Shown here: piece after piece, positions 33,366 to 43,939 of the stretch
Position numbering within the stretch: position 1 is the first letter of the stretch
Layout of the letters: each line of letters opens with the position of its first letter
The notes under the pieces: generated by a model
Database searches by the model: none
The model's input: the letters and a program-made list of their open reading frames with translations, nothing else
Told to the model about the DNA's origin: nothing
Position numbers and translations under genes: made by a program
From: Advenella kashmirensis WT001
Lineage (GTDB): Bacteria > Pseudomonadota > Gammaproteobacteria > Burkholderiales > Burkholderiaceae_B
Assembly: GCF_000219915.2 (NCBI RefSeq)
Contig: NC_017964.1
Span: 992,001 to 1,056,000 of the forward strand
Direction: 5' to 3'
Length of the DNA stretch: 64,000 nucleotides

Positions 33366-34089
33366 GTATGGTTACCTTTGAAAATGTCGTCAAAAAATTT
33401 GGCGACAATACGATTTTGAATGACATCAGCCTGAGCATTGAAAAAGGTGAAGTGGTAGTGGTGGTCGGGCCTCGGGTTCGGGAAAATCCACCTTTCTGCG
33501 CTGCATCAATGCCCTGGAAACCATCCAGGAAGGCGATATCCGGGTGGGCGAGCTCAGTGTGCGCGGCACCCAGGCCGAGGTGCGCGAGTTGCGTCGCGAA
33601 GCGGGCATGGTGTTTCAGCAGTTCAACCTCTTCCCGCAACTGACCGCGCTGGAAAATGTCATGTTCGGTCCGCTGGAGTCGCGCGGCGTGTCAAAGCAAC
33701 AGGCGCGCACCGAAGCCATCGCGCTGCTCGATAAGGTCGGGCTGGCCGAGAGAATGAATCATTATCCGAGCGAGCTGTCCGGCGGCCAGCAGCAGCGGGT
33801 GGCCATTGCCCGTTCGCTGGCGGTCAGGCCGCTACTGATGCTGTTTGACGAGCCGACCTCGGCACTGGATCCGGAGTTGCGCCATGAGGTGCTCAAAGTG
33901 ATGAAGGATCTGGCCGAAGAGGGTATGACGATGGTGGTGGTGACGCACGAAATGGATTTCGCCAGGAAGGTCGGTAGTCGCCTGCTTTTTATTGATAACG
34001 GCAAAATTGCCCACGACGGCAAACCGGCAGAGCTGCTGTCTTCACCGCCAAGCCAGCGTTTGAAAGACTTTCTGCAGCATGTGGTGTAA
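33362..34089 (+). CDS. glnQ: Glutamine-type ABC transporter ATPase, frameshifted at Walker A
   Basis: Begins MSMVTFENVVKKFGDNTILNDISL. One base is missing near 33470, so VVVVGP continues in another frame as SGSGKSTFLRCINALE. The rest is intact: [43 protein letters not shown] and VVTHEMDFARKV. About 242 residues when repaired. Confidence 0.92.
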
Positions 34090-34130
34090 ATTACAAGGTT
34101 CCCCCCGTTTTTTCCAGGAAGTAGTCAGAA

Positions 34131-35990
34131 ATGCCCCAATATCGTTCCAAAACCTCGACCCACGGTCGTAATATGGCCGGTGCGCGTGCCTTGTGGCGCG
34201 CCACAGGCATGAAAGACGGCGATTTCGGCAAGCCGATCGTTGCCGTGGTTAACTCTTTTACCCAGTTTGTTCCGGGGCACGTGCACCTGAAGGACATGGG
34301 GCAGCTGGTTGCGCGGCAAATTGAGGCGGCCGGTGGTGTGGCCAAGGAATTCAATACGATTGCGGTTGACGATGGTATTGCCATGGGGCACGGCGGCATG
34401 CTGTATTCGCTGCCCTCGCGCGAACTGATTGCCGATTCGGTCGAATATATGGTCAACGCGCATTGCGCCGATGCCATGGTCTGTATTTCCAACTGCGACA
34501 AGATCACCCCGGGTATGCTTATGGCTGCCATGCGGCTGAACATTCCGGTGGTCTTTGTTTCTGGCGGTCCGATGGAGGCCGGGAAAGTGCTTGCCCCGGA
34601 AACCAACAAGGTGATCAAGCTGGATCTGGTCGACGCCATGATCAAGGCGGGCGATCCGACCGTATCGGACGCCGAAACCGAAGAAATTGAACGCAACGCA
34701 TGCCCCACTTGCGGCTCCTGTTCCGGCATGTTCACGGCCAATTCCATGAACTGCCTGACCGAAGTGCTGGGCCTGTCCCTGCCGGGCAATGGCACGATCG
34801 TGGCTACCCATGCCCGCCGTCGCGCGCTTTTTGAACGTGCCGGCCATCTGGTGGTTGAACTGTGCAAGCGCTATTACGAACAGGACGATGCCTCTGTGTT
34901 GCCGCGCTCCATCGCGACCAAGGCTGCCTTTGAAAACGCCATGACACTGGATGTGGCCATGGGCGGTTCTACCAACACCGTGCTGCATTTGCTGGCTGCG
35001 GCCCAGGAAGCGGGCGTTGATTTCACCATGGCCGACATTGACCGCATATCGCGTCATGTACCATGTGTCTGCAAAGTGGCGCCTGCGACCAATAAGTTTC
35101 ATATCGAAGACGTGCATCGCGCCGGCGGCGTGATCGCCATTCTGGGCGAACTCAGTCGCGCAGGCCTGCTGGACTTAAACGCTGGTAATGCGCATAGCGG
35201 GACGCTGGGCAAAGCCATTGAACAGTGGGATATCAACAGCGGCCATGCCACGGACGAGGTCAAGACATTCTTCAAAGCCTCTCCCGGCGGGGTGCCCACT
35301 CAGGTGGCCTTCAGCCAGGACCGGCAGTTTGCCGAACTGGATCTGGATCGCGCCGAAGGCTGTATCCGCGACAAAGCTCATGCCTATTCGCAGGATGGCG
35401 GTCTGGCGGTGCTGTACGGTAACCTGGCGGAAAACGGCTGTATTGTCAAAACTGCCGGTGTGGATGAAAGTATCCTGAAGTTTACCGGCCGGGCCATTGT
35501 GTTCGAAAGCCAGGAAGATGCGACCGAAGGCATCCTGGGCGGCAAGGTCAGGGAAGGTCACGTTGTCATTATTCGCTACGAAGGACCAAAAGGGGGCCCG
35601 GGCATGCAGGAAATGCTGTACCCCACGTCTTACCTCAAATCCAAGGGACTGGGTGCCAAGGCGGCGTTGCTCACCGACGGTCGTTTCTCGGGCGGTTCTT
35701 CAGGCCTGGTGATCGGCCATGCTTCTCCGGAAGCGGCAGAAGGCGGCACCATAGGCCTGGTACATGATGATGACGTGATCGAGATCGATATTCCAAACCG
35801 CACAATCAACCTGGCGGTGGATGAAACCGAACTGACGCGTCGTCGTGCAGAGATGGAAAATCGCGGCCAAAGCGCCTGGCATCCGGTACATCGTGAGCGT
35901 TATGTATCGCAGGCGCTCAAAGCCTATGCCGCGATGGCCACTTCGGCCGATCGCGGCGCAGTGCGCGACATCAGTCAACTGATAAAATAA
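34131..35990 (+). CDS. ilvD: Dihydroxy-acid dehydratase
   Basis: Iron-sulfur dehydratase of valine/isoleucine and pantothenate synthesis. 619 residues. Cluster and active-site segments are [35 protein letters not shown] and [12 protein letters not shown]. The C-terminal swivel region has [19 protein letters not shown]. Length matches the 616-residue E. coli enzyme. A terminator follows. Confidence 0.96.
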   Translation: MPQYRSKTSTHGRNMAGARALWRATGMKDGDFGKPIVAVVNSFTQFVPGHVHLKDMGQLVARQIEAAGGVAKEFNTIAVDDGIAMGHGGMLYSLPSRELIADSVEYMVNAHCADAMVCISNCDKITPGMLMAAMRLNIPVVFVSGGPMEAGKVLAPETNKVIKLDLVDAMIKAGDPTVSDAETEEIERNACPTCGSCSGMFTANSMNCLTEVLGLSLPGNGTIVATHARRRALFERAGHLVVELCKRYYEQDDASVLPRSIATKAAFENAMTLDVAMGGSTNTVLHLLAAAQEAGVDFTMADIDRISRHVPCVCKVAPATNKFHIEDVHRAGGVIAILGELSRAGLLDLNAGNAHSGTLGKAIEQWDINSGHATDEVKTFFKASPGGVPTQVAFSQDRQFAELDLDRAEGCIRDKAHAYSQDGGLAVLYGNLAENGCIVKTAGVDESILKFTGRAIVFESQEDATEGILGGKVREGHVVIIRYEGPKGGPGMQEMLYPTSYLKSKGLGAKAALLTDGRFSGGSSGLVIGHASPEAAEGGTIGLVHDDDVIEIDIPNRTINLAVDETELTRRRAEMENRGQSAWHPVHRERYVSQALKAYAAMATSADRGAVRDISQLIK

Positions 35991-36005
35991 AGTGAAGCAC
36001 CCATG

Positions 36006-36033
36006 CGGCCGGTTTATCCGGCCGTTATTCTTT
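36006..36033 (+). terminator. Intrinsic terminator after ilvD
   Basis: CGGCCGG at 36006-36012 pairs with CCGGCCG at 36018-36024 around a 5-nt loop, followed by TTATTCTTT. It lies 15 bp after the ilvD stop. Confidence 0.75.
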
Positions 36034-36097
36034 GTACCGGCAGTCACTGTTGTTGCGCATTTTTTCCTGTTGTATTCACAAACCAGGAGAGACACGT

Positions 36098-36819
36098 ATG
36101 ACAAAGGCAGACAAAGCAGCAGATAGCGGAAAAGCCGATAGCAAGACAAAGCCCCGGCCAGGCAGGCGGGACGCAGATCGGACCGGGCGCAGCGACAAGC
36201 GCGCCGATCTGGCGGCACGGGAAGCCGGTGACCGCTTGCATGATCGCCCCTCAGCCAACACGCGGCTGGGCAAACCTCGCAAAAGGGACTTTCCGGTGAG
36301 CCAGGCGCGACGTTACCTGGAACCGGGACCCATCGTGCTGGTCTCTTCGCACTGGCAGGGGCGCGACAATATCATGACCATGGGCTGGCATTGCATTCTG
36401 GAATTTGCGCCCTCATTGTTCGGTTGCATGATTTCATCGGGCAATCACAGTTTCGATATGATCAGAAAGAGCGGGGAATGCGTTATCAACCTGCCTACCA
36501 CTGTACTCACTGATATTGTCTGCCGCATTGGCAATTGCAGTGGCAGCGCGGTGGACAAATTTGCCGAATTTGGCCTGACCGCCAGCCCGGCAGAATGGGT
36601 AAGCGCGCCGATTATCGAGCAATGCCATGCCGCGTTTGAATGCAAACTGCATGACGACGTGCTGGTCGACAAATACAATTACTTCGTCTTCGAGATTGTG
36701 AAGGCGCATGTCGCCGCTCGGCCGGCACACCGGAAACACTGCACTATACCGGTGACGGCGTGTTCATGGTGGCCGGCAAAGTTATCAGCCGCCGTAGCCT
36801 GTTTACCAAAGTGCTGTAG
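36098..36819 (+). CDS. Flavin-reductase-like FMN-binding protein, frameshifted near the C-terminus
   Basis: The domain from about residue 68 is a flavin reductase/flavoredoxin-type FMN fold: PGPIVLVSSHWQGRDNIMTMGW, FGCMISSGNHSFDMIRKSGECVINLP and CKLHDDVLVDKYNYFVFEIVKAHV. It is preceded by a highly charged, probably disordered N-terminal extension of about 65 residues rich in Lys, Arg and Asp. One base is missing near 36716; the other frame then gives ETLHYTGDGVFMVAGKVISRR and a stop at 36817. Reduces or binds flavin for an unknown partner. AGGAGAG ribosome binding site before the ATG. Confidence 0.8.
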
Positions 36820-36876
36820 CAATCCCCATCCAGGCAGGCCAAGCGGCGGCACCGTCGCGCCTGCCGCCTGTCTGGG

Positions 36877-39767
36877 CTAACCCGAATTGCGCAGGCCGGT
36901 GGCAATGCCGTTGATGGTCAGATGGATGGTGCGCTGGCTGCGCATTTGTTCGAGCTTGGACGGCTCTTCCTGGGCATCTTCCAATGCACGCTGGCGCCGG
37001 ATGACCTCGACCTGCAGATAATTCAACGGGTCGGTATAGGCAAAGCGCTCCTGCAGGGCGGCCTTCAGGGTGGGGTTGTCCGCCAGCAAATCCTGCTGTT
37101 TGATGGCAAACAGCGCATCACGCGTTAATCCGAATTCCTGTTCGATCATCCCGAAAATGCTGCGGCGTATCTGTTCGTCGGCAACCAGTTCGCTGTACTG
37201 GCGTCCGATGTCCATATCGGTTTTGGCCAGGACCATTTCCATATTGGACAGCACGGTCTGGAAAAACGGCCAGTGCTCGGCCATGTCACGCAGCAATTGC
37301 GTACGTGATTGCTGCGTGCTGCCGTCGTCCGTGCCGGTGCCCAGGCGGATGAATGTGTCGATTGCCGTGCCCACGCCATACCAGCCGGTGATCATCAACC
37401 GGCATTGCGCCCAGGAAAAGCCCCAGGGGATGGCGCGCAGATCTTCGATGCGCTGTCCCTTTTTGCGCGAGGCAGGGCGCGAGCCGATATTTAAGCCTGC
37501 AATTTCATTGATGGGCGTGGCGGCAAAAAAATAATCAACAAAGCCCGGGGTGTCATACACCAGCCGGCGGTAGGCATGCTGGGCGGTATCCGAGAGCCAG
37601 GCCATGGTCTGCGTATAGCGCCGCATTGTGTCGGCATCCTTGCGCGTTTCCTCGTGCGGCGCCAGGCTGCTCAGTAGCGTTGCCGAAACAAGCAGTTCCA
37701 GATTGATGCGTCCGCTTTCGGCATTTTTGTATTTGCTCTGGATCACCTCGCCCTGTTCAGTCAGCCGGATTTGGCCGTCGACCGTACCGGGCGGTTGCGC
37801 CAGGATCGCATCGAAGCTGGAGCCGCCGCCACGGCCGACAGAACCGCCGCGGCCGTGAAACAGCCGCAGACGTACGTCATGGCGACGGAATACCTCAAGC
37901 AATTGCAATTCGGCGTTATATAAAGACCAGTTGGAGGTCAGGTAACCGCCATCCTTATTGCTGTCCGAATAGCCCAGCATGACTTCCTGGATATCGTCCT
38001 GGGCATGGGTGACGCGCTCGCGCACCGGGGGCAGCGACAGCCAGCGGTCCATGATGGCCGGGCCGGCCTCCAGATCGGGGATGGTTTCAAAAAGCGGAAC
38101 CACAATCAGGCCATCGCCTGGCGCCACAGGCATGCGCTGGCCCGCATCGTCACGCTGTTGCGAGATCAGCCCGGTTTCCTGCTGCAGTACCAGCACTTCC
38201 AGCAGATCACTGAGCGTTTCGGTATGGGACACAATATACTGGGTAATCGCATTGTTCCCGTAATGGCGCCGTACAGAAGCGGCAGCCTGCAAAATGGCCA
38301 GTTCCTTGCGGGTTTCTTCACTGTACTGCTGCCAGGGCGAAACCAGGGGGCGACTATCGTCCAGTTCGGCCAGCAACACAGCGATTTTCTGTTCTTCATC
38401 CAGCTGGTCATACTGGACCGGCTTGCCGTTATGCTTGATCGCTGCACGCTGATACAGTTCGGTCAGAATGCGCTCGTGTACGTCCGAGCTTTGCCGCAGA
38501 TCAAGCGCAGCCAGGTGAAATCCAAACACGGCCACCGCCTGTTGCAGCTCCTGCAAACGCAAGGGCACCACGCGCCGGCATGGTTGTCGCAGAGCGATCG
38601 GGCAATGACCGCCAGGTCTGCCGCAAATGCGGCTGGATCATCATAGGGATCGGCCGGTACTGTATTGCGCAGAGCCAGGTCATGATCAGTCAGCTGTTTT
38701 GCCGTTGCCGCCAGGCGCGCGTACACGCCGATCAGTGCGCGGCGATAGGGCTCATCCAGGCGGTGGCGTGACTGATCCGGGCTGGCCTCCGACAGGCTGG
38801 CCAGTTCTGGCGTGACCTGCGTTAGCGAGGTGCTTAGCGACAGTTCGGAGCCCAGCAGATGCACCTGCGCTAGGTAATATTCGAACAGCGTGGTGGCATG
38901 GCGGTTCATCGCATGTGTGAGGGTGTCGGCGTTCACGTTGGGATTGCCGTCGCGATCGCCGCCAATCCAGGAACCCATTTTCAGGAAGGTAGGCATCAGC
39001 GCCGCATTGTCCGGTTGCGCACCCAGACTGCGAGCAAATGTGGTGTACAGGTTAGGAATGGCTTTCAGAAAGGTCGTGCTGAAATAGGCGACTGCATTTT
39101 CAATTTCGTCATTGACCGTCAGCTTGTTAAAGCGCAGCATGCGCGTCAGCCAGAGCGTTTTGATATAGCCGGTCAGCTCCAGCGCCAGTTGATGGCTTTC
39201 TTCTTCGGTCAGGCGACTGTCGATGGCCACCAGGCACTGGCTGATGTGTCGATGCAGATCCAGCGTGCTTTTGCGTTGTACTTCCGTCGGGTGAGCTGTC
39301 AGCACCGGGACAATCATGGTTTTTGCCAGAAATTCGCGAACCTGACCGCGCTGCACACCATGGCGTTCCAGTTCTGTCAGCGTGTGTCCCAGGGTGCCGA
39401 TCTGGGCGTCGTTGCTGCTGAGCAACCGGCGGCGCTGGCGCTTTTGCTGATCGCGGTCTTCAGCCAGATTGGCCAGGTGCAGGAAATAACTGAAGGCACG
39501 CGACAGAGTATTGGCCTGGTCATCGGACAAGGCCGTCAGCTTCTCGATCATCGTATCGCGTTCCTGCTGGAGGCCTTCTCGCTTGAAGCGTACCGCAGCG
39601 CGGCGCACAGTCTCAATGACGTCAAAAATCGGCTGGCCTTCCGATTCACGAATGGCGGCCCCAAGGATCCTGCCCAGCAGGCGGATGTCCTGCTGCATTT
39701 CATTTCTGTCTGTGCTTGCGTTGTCCACGTTATCTCTTGTTCCGGTTGGTTGAAGGGATTGAGTCAT
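36877..39767 (-). CDS. ppc: Phosphoenolpyruvate carboxylase, frameshifted
   Basis: Carboxylates PEP to oxaloacetate. I place the start at 39767 ([16 protein letters not shown]), followed by the conserved [20 protein letters not shown]. Active-site segments are [57 protein letters not shown] and [20 protein letters not shown]. The C-terminus ends [10 protein letters not shown], with RNSG in place of the usual QNTG. The frame changes near 38572 (one base). About 963 residues when repaired. The frame is open upstream into the DUF4239 gene. Confidence 0.92.
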
Positions 39768-40601
39768 TTTAATTGTAGGGGGTTTTTCTGGGTGCCGTAT
39801 TCGGTTTACTGAAACTGCATCTTTTTGGATTTGCCGCAGACGCTCAGGTTCGATGATGTTCTTGCCGGTAAAGGGCCGGTCGTTGACCAGAATGAGGAAC
39901 GAGATGCTGGCGAAACTTAGTGAAATAAGCACGACGGCTTTGCGCAGCTCATGACGGGTGTGATAATGAATATCGTATATCACATACATGCAGACGCTCA
40001 GAAGAATCAGCAGCACCAGCCATTTCTGCATATTGATGTGATAAGTGGCCACATTGAGCCGCTCGTCACGGGCTTCCCGGACCTGTTTCAGATACGTACT
40101 GACCAGCGCCATTTGTGAACTGACATAGGGGTCATCGCGGACCTCGATGGCGGTTTTTGCCGCATTAATGGTCAGGACATCCAGCGCCGATTCGGTCTGC
40201 TCGCTGAGCTGGTCGCGTCCCATGCGTGGCCATTCATCCTGAACGGCAGCATTCACATAGGTCAGCAGGCGGGCGCGCAAGTCTGTATTGATCTGCTCAG
40301 GCATATGCTTGAGCACCCTGAGCGCATCGTGAACTGCACCAGCCTCCTGCTCTGTGGCCGCCTGGCCTTTCTCATTTTCCTTCCATACGTCACTGGCCAT
40401 GAACGCCATATTCAGGCCAATGGGCACCAGCAGACCTGAAATAAGCGTATGGCTCAGGGCGCTGCTGCGCGGGGACGTGCTATTGCTGCGCTGCCGGCGA
40501 ATAATCAGGACGATGAGGCCGGACAGAGCAAGAAAAAAAACAATGCACAGGGCCCAGACCAGAAAGATGGGTATATCGAACAGCAGATTGTAAAAATGCA
40601 T
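39768..40601 (-). CDS. DUF4239 family membrane protein, frame open into ppc
   Basis: About 278 residues with two transmembrane helices near the N-terminus (FLVWALCIVFFLALSGLIVLI and a second near LISGLLVPIGLNMAF), a soluble middle domain, and two helices near 190-230 (WLVLLILLSVCMYVIYDI and VLISLSFASISFLILV). The PFTGKNIIEPERL end is typical of DUF4239; function unknown. No stop is seen before ppc. Removing one A from a run of five at about 39811-39815 would give a natural end (QIQKMQFQ, then stop), so the apparent fusion is probably an artefact. Confidence 0.75.
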
Positions 40602-40888
40602 GACTTTCCTCAGGGGCGGCGGCAGTGCAGATAATGTAATCCATCATGTAAGACATCATAAAGCGGTCAATCCGGTTCTATGACCTTTTGTATTCTACCT
40701 GCTGCGCGCGCGCGGCCAATATGGGGTCTATTGCAATTGAAAAAAAAGCGCTGACGACTTCACCCCCAGTCGCCCCTGAACAAGGGACAAAAGCGGCAGC
40801 GGTCGCGCGATCGGCCTCACATTGCCCGCGCGATGCGCGATAATGGACTTTGACAATAATAGTGCGTAACCCTCAGGAAATTGCAGTG

Positions 40889-42892
40889 ATGAATGAGTCC
40901 ACGATCGCCTCTCTCGCCTTTGATCGCTTTCTGTATCTTGCCAACGACCCGCAGGTGATTGAAGCCTGTCTGCATCCGGATGCACCCGTATTGCCCCCGG
41001 CCCACGTCGATATCGCGTTGCGGGACGATATTTCTACCGATGAAATCACGCCGGTAGCCATCATGTCGCACTATGACGACAAGCTTGGCGGGTTTGCCTA
41101 TACCGGGGTACAGGCTGGCGGGCGCACGCCTATTGCCAGGCATGCAGTCAGGCAGGCTGGTATACAGGTGGTCGTGGCGGGCAACCGTTATGGCAAGGGA
41201 TCGTCGCGCGAGCATAGCCCGGCAGCTGAAAAGCATGCCGGCGTGCGCCTGGTGTTTGCGCGCAGCTTTGAGCGGATCTATCGGCAGAATGCCGACAATA
41301 TCGGATTGCTGACGTCCACCAATTTTGCCCTGCTGGCGCAGTTGCGAGCCGGCCAAAGCATTACGCTTGAACAGGTCCTGCAAGAGCGCGATGTACTGAC
41401 CCAGGCCATTTTGCGCAGCGGCGGACTGCTCAATTATGGCAAACGCTATCTTGCCAGAAGTCGTCCGCAGACCGTTGCCGACAGTGACAAGCCGCAGACG
41501 CTGTTTGAAAAAATTATTGCCCGGCATGTTTTGCGCACGGAGCAGACTGGTACCGATCTGACGCCAGGCACAGGTATCTTTCTGCGTGCCGACTGGCGTT
41601 TCATCCACGAGTATTACACCGGCATGGCGGCACATATGCTGTACCAGACCTATACCGCGCCGTTGCAATTGTTTGATACTGAAAAAGTGATTGCCTTCGA
41701 GGACCACACGTCCTACATGCACGAGAGTCCCGCGCATTTGCGCCAGGGGCTGGTGCCGAACATGCTGCGCATGTGTCAGGCTCATCGCGATTTTGTGAAA
41801 GCAACCGGCCTGCGTTGGCATCGCACGCTGACTGAGGGCGAAGCCCTGCAGGATGACGGCAGCAACGTAGCCGGTATTTCACATGCAATGATGGCCGAAC
41901 ATTATGCCCTTCCCGGACAAGTGGTGGTCGGCACAGACTCACATACCCCGCATAGCGGAGCTCTGGGTTGTGTCGCCTTCGGGGTGGGCACAACCGATAT
42001 GGCCAATGCCTTTATGACCGGTGCCGTCCGCATTACGATGCCGCCTTGCATTCTGGTGCGACTGCAGGGCACCCTGCCGGCAGGCGTGGCGGCCAAGGAC
42101 ATCGTCCTGCATCTGCTGGCGCTGCCGCAAATTCGTGCCGGCAAGGGCGTGGGCAGGGTGTTCGAATTCACTGGCGAAGTCATCGACGACCTGTCGGTGG
42201 ATGAACGGGCGACGCTGACCAATATGTGTGCGGAGCTGGGTGGCTTTACCGGCATTGTTGCTCCCGATGCCCGAACCGTGCAGTTTCTGAAGGAACGCCG
42301 GGGCGTGGACTTTGAGCTGGCTGACTGGATGCATAGTGACCCGGGCGCCAGCTATGAACAACAGATTACAGTGGATTGTTCAGCGCTGGATGTGCTGGTG
42401 GCAGCTCCCGGCGATCCGGGCAACGGGCGGCCGGTGGCTTCTTTGGGAGAAACGATTGCCATAGACATCGCCTATGGCGGCTCCTGTACTGCCGGAAAGC
42501 GCGAAGATTTCGATCAGTATCACGCCGTATTGGCCTGGGGGTTGCAGCAAGGCCTGCATGTGGCGCCCCATGTGCAACTGTATTTGCAGTATGGCACCAC
42601 GGCGGTCCGCGACTATTGCGTGCAACAAGGCTATGACCAGGTATTCGAACGCATGGGCGCAACAATATTGCAACCGTCCTGCGGGGCCTGCGCCAACTGC
42701 GGACCTGGTTCGTCGACCGACACCGACCAGATTACCATCAGCGCGATCAATCGCAATTTTCCGGGACGTTCCGGCCCGGGCAAGGTTTGGCTGGGTAGCC
42801 CGGCCACGGTCATGGCCAGCGCGCTGGCAGGTCATATCTGTTCGTTTTCCCAGTTGCAAAAGCAGGTAACGACGGGTCAGTTGCCTGTCTAG
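40889..42892 (+). CDS. Aconitase-superfamily hydro-lyase with permuted domains (swivel first)
   Basis: 667 residues from the ATG at 40889 (CAGGAAA upstream). The N-terminal ~200 residues are a LeuD/aconitase-swivel domain: DDISTDEITPVAIM and the substrate loop NRYGKGSSREHSPAAEKHAGVRLVFARSFERIY. The catalytic LeuC-like domain follows: FEDHTSYMHE, VVGTDSHTPHSGALGCVAFGVG, and cluster cysteines in PSCGACANCGPGS. The order is reversed relative to AcnA. Arginine in GSSRE is present, as in aconitases and isopropylmalate isomerases. Substrate cannot be assigned. Confidence 0.85.
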   Translation: MNESTIASLAFDRFLYLANDPQVIEACLHPDAPVLPPAHVDIALRDDISTDEITPVAIMSHYDDKLGGFAYTGVQAGGRTPIARHAVRQAGIQVVVAGNRYGKGSSREHSPAAEKHAGVRLVFARSFERIYRQNADNIGLLTSTNFALLAQLRAGQSITLEQVLQERDVLTQAILRSGGLLNYGKRYLARSRPQTVADSDKPQTLFEKIIARHVLRTEQTGTDLTPGTGIFLRADWRFIHEYYTGMAAHMLYQTYTAPLQLFDTEKVIAFEDHTSYMHESPAHLRQGLVPNMLRMCQAHRDFVKATGLRWHRTLTEGEALQDDGSNVAGISHAMMAEHYALPGQVVVGTDSHTPHSGALGCVAFGVGTTDMANAFMTGAVRITMPPCILVRLQGTLPAGVAAKDIVLHLLALPQIRAGKGVGRVFEFTGEVIDDLSVDERATLTNMCAELGGFTGIVAPDARTVQFLKERRGVDFELADWMHSDPGASYEQQITVDCSALDVLVAAPGDPGNGRPVASLGETIAIDIAYGGSCTAGKREDFDQYHAVLAWGLQQGLHVAPHVQLYLQYGTTAVRDYCVQQGYDQVFERMGATILQPSCGACANCGPGSSTDTDQITISAINRNFPGRSGPGKVWLGSPATVMASALAGHICSFSQLQKQVTTGQLPV

Positions 42893-42975
42893 GTCAATTG
42901 TGCAGCGGGCAGCCGCAGATGCGTCCTGCAGCAAGCGGCTATGGTTTGCACCCATATAGCCTGCATCAATATGGC

Positions 42976-43542
42976 CTACAGAAAAGTATGCGCCTCGATC
43001 AATGCCGCTGCGATCTGGCCGATCCGACGCTGAGTCTGCATGGCCTTTTTGCGCAGCATCTGGTAGGCCTGGTCTTCGTCCACGCCATGCATTTTCATCA
43101 AAATGCCTTTGGCTTTTTCAACATCCTGGCGTTCAGCCAGTCGTTGCCTGGTGTCATCAAGCTCCAGGCGGCGCGCCTGTTCAAGCGAGAAGCGTTCGAT
43201 GGCCACGTCCAGCAACGAGAGCAGGCGGGCCGCAGGAACTTCGCCTACGACATAAGCGGCAACGCCGGCCCTGATCGAGGCCTGCATGAAGCTGCGATCA
43301 TTGTCATTGGTAAACATGACCACCGGCAATGCACTGTCATGTGAGCGCATGCAGAGGCCTTCGAGCGTATCGCGACACGAGGCATCTGCGCTGACCAGTA
43401 CGACGTCGGGTTTGATACCCGCCAGCGCAGCAGCAAAATCGGCCAGCGGCGATAATTCGGCCACGACGTGAATGCCGGCAGCCTGCAGCTTGTCGCGCAG
43501 GGTATCGTTCTGTTCATCACGGATCAACATCACATTCAGCAT
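42976..43542 (-). CDS. nasT: NasT-type ANTAR response regulator, nitrate-responsive antiterminator
   Basis: 188 residues from the ATG at 43542 with AGAGGAAAG upstream. A pseudo-receiver domain (MLNVMLIRDEQNDTLRDKL to about residue 120) is followed by a coiled linker and an ANTAR RNA-binding domain: RLAERQDVEKAKGILMKMHGVDEDQAYQMLRKKAM. NasT proteins bind paired hexaloop hairpins and prevent termination in nitrate assimilation leaders. Exactly such hairpins lie across the divergent gap before nrtA. The usual nitrate sensor NasS is not adjacent. Confidence 0.9.
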   Translation of the reverse strand: MLNVMLIRDEQNDTLRDKLQAAGIHVVAELSPLADFAAALAGIKPDVVLVSADASCRDTLEGLCMRSHDSALPVVMFTNDNDRSFMQASIRAGVAAYVVGEVPAARLLSLLDVAIERFSLEQARRLELDDTRQRLAERQDVEKAKGILMKMHGVDEDQAYQMLRKKAMQTQRRIGQIAAALIEAHTFL

Positions 43543-43671
43543 TTTTCTTTCCTCTTGGTACATACAAAGCAAAAGGCGTGCCGCTTTTTGTCGACTGTAC
43601 CGCCGGTGATGCTCGTTTTGAGTGCGTCCCGCTCCCGGCGATGTGGCGGATCGGCGACGGCAAGCGAGACA

Positions 43672-43688
43672 TGCACCGATGTTGTGCG
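43672..43688. promoter_or_regulatory. NtrC-like activator site of the nas operon
   Basis: TGCACC-N5-TGTGCG matches the NtrC consensus TGCACC-N5-GGTGCA in one full half and four of six bases of the other, and keeps the GCAC-N7-GTGC core. Its centre is about 155 bp upstream of the predicted start site, a usual distance for an enhancer of a sigma-54 promoter. Confidence 0.6.
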
Positions 43689-43807
43689 CTGCATCATTCA
43701 ATTGCTTACTCTCAATGGCGCCCGCGCGCTCGCCCAGCCCGGTCGCAGTCAAAAACACTCGTTACCGCAGTTAGTCAACGCATTCTGTCACTCTATGGAC
43801 GGTAAAC

Positions 43808-43823
43808 TGGCATGCAACTTGCT
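43808..43823 (+). promoter_or_regulatory. Sigma-54 promoter of the nas operon
   Basis: TGGCATGCAACTTGCT fits the -24/-12 consensus (TGGCAYR-N4-TTGCW) at every fixed position, with exactly 10 bp between GG and GC. The predicted start near 43834 is only a few bases before the first leader hairpin, which supports both calls. Confidence 0.82.
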
Positions 43824-43833
43824 TAGGTTTTCG

Positions 43834-43939
43834 TGAGGACCAATGGCGGTCGTCATCAGCAATGACAGCATTCAGGACAACGGCGTCCTGCAGGTACGTT
43901 TTTAAAACGTATCCGCAGGACGCTTTTTATTTTGGGGTA
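43834..43939 (+). promoter_or_regulatory. NasT-responsive leader RNA with two hexaloop hairpins
   Basis: Hairpin 1 is GACC-AATGGC-GGTC (43838-43851) and hairpin 2 is CAGGAC-AACGGC-GTCCTG (43873-43890). Both loops are six bases with A at position 1 and G at position 4, the known recognition rule for ANTAR proteins; the linker is 21 nt. The 3' arm of hairpin 2 is also the 5' arm of the terminator at 43883, so the two structures are mutually exclusive: NasT holding hairpin 2 would prevent termination. Confidence 0.88.
43883..43933 (+). terminator. Regulated intrinsic terminator in the nas leader
   Basis: GCGTCCTGC at 43883-43891 pairs with GCAGGACGC at 43915-43923, and the inner part (43893-43912) continues the stem nearly perfectly. 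TTTTTATTTT follows. It lies just before the nrtA start and shares bases with ANTAR hairpin 2. Confidence 0.88.

Noticed and set aside
38463..40601. A genuine 712-residue membrane-anchored PEP carboxylase N-terminal protein
   Set aside because: Two independent full domains meet without a linker. A one-base change restores a stop for the first, and the chain is also cut by a frameshift in ppc.
40850..40888. TTG start for the aconitase-family gene
   Set aside because: The ATG at 40889 has CAGGAAA at suitable distance and begins close to the conserved domain; the upstream codons look like leader sequence.
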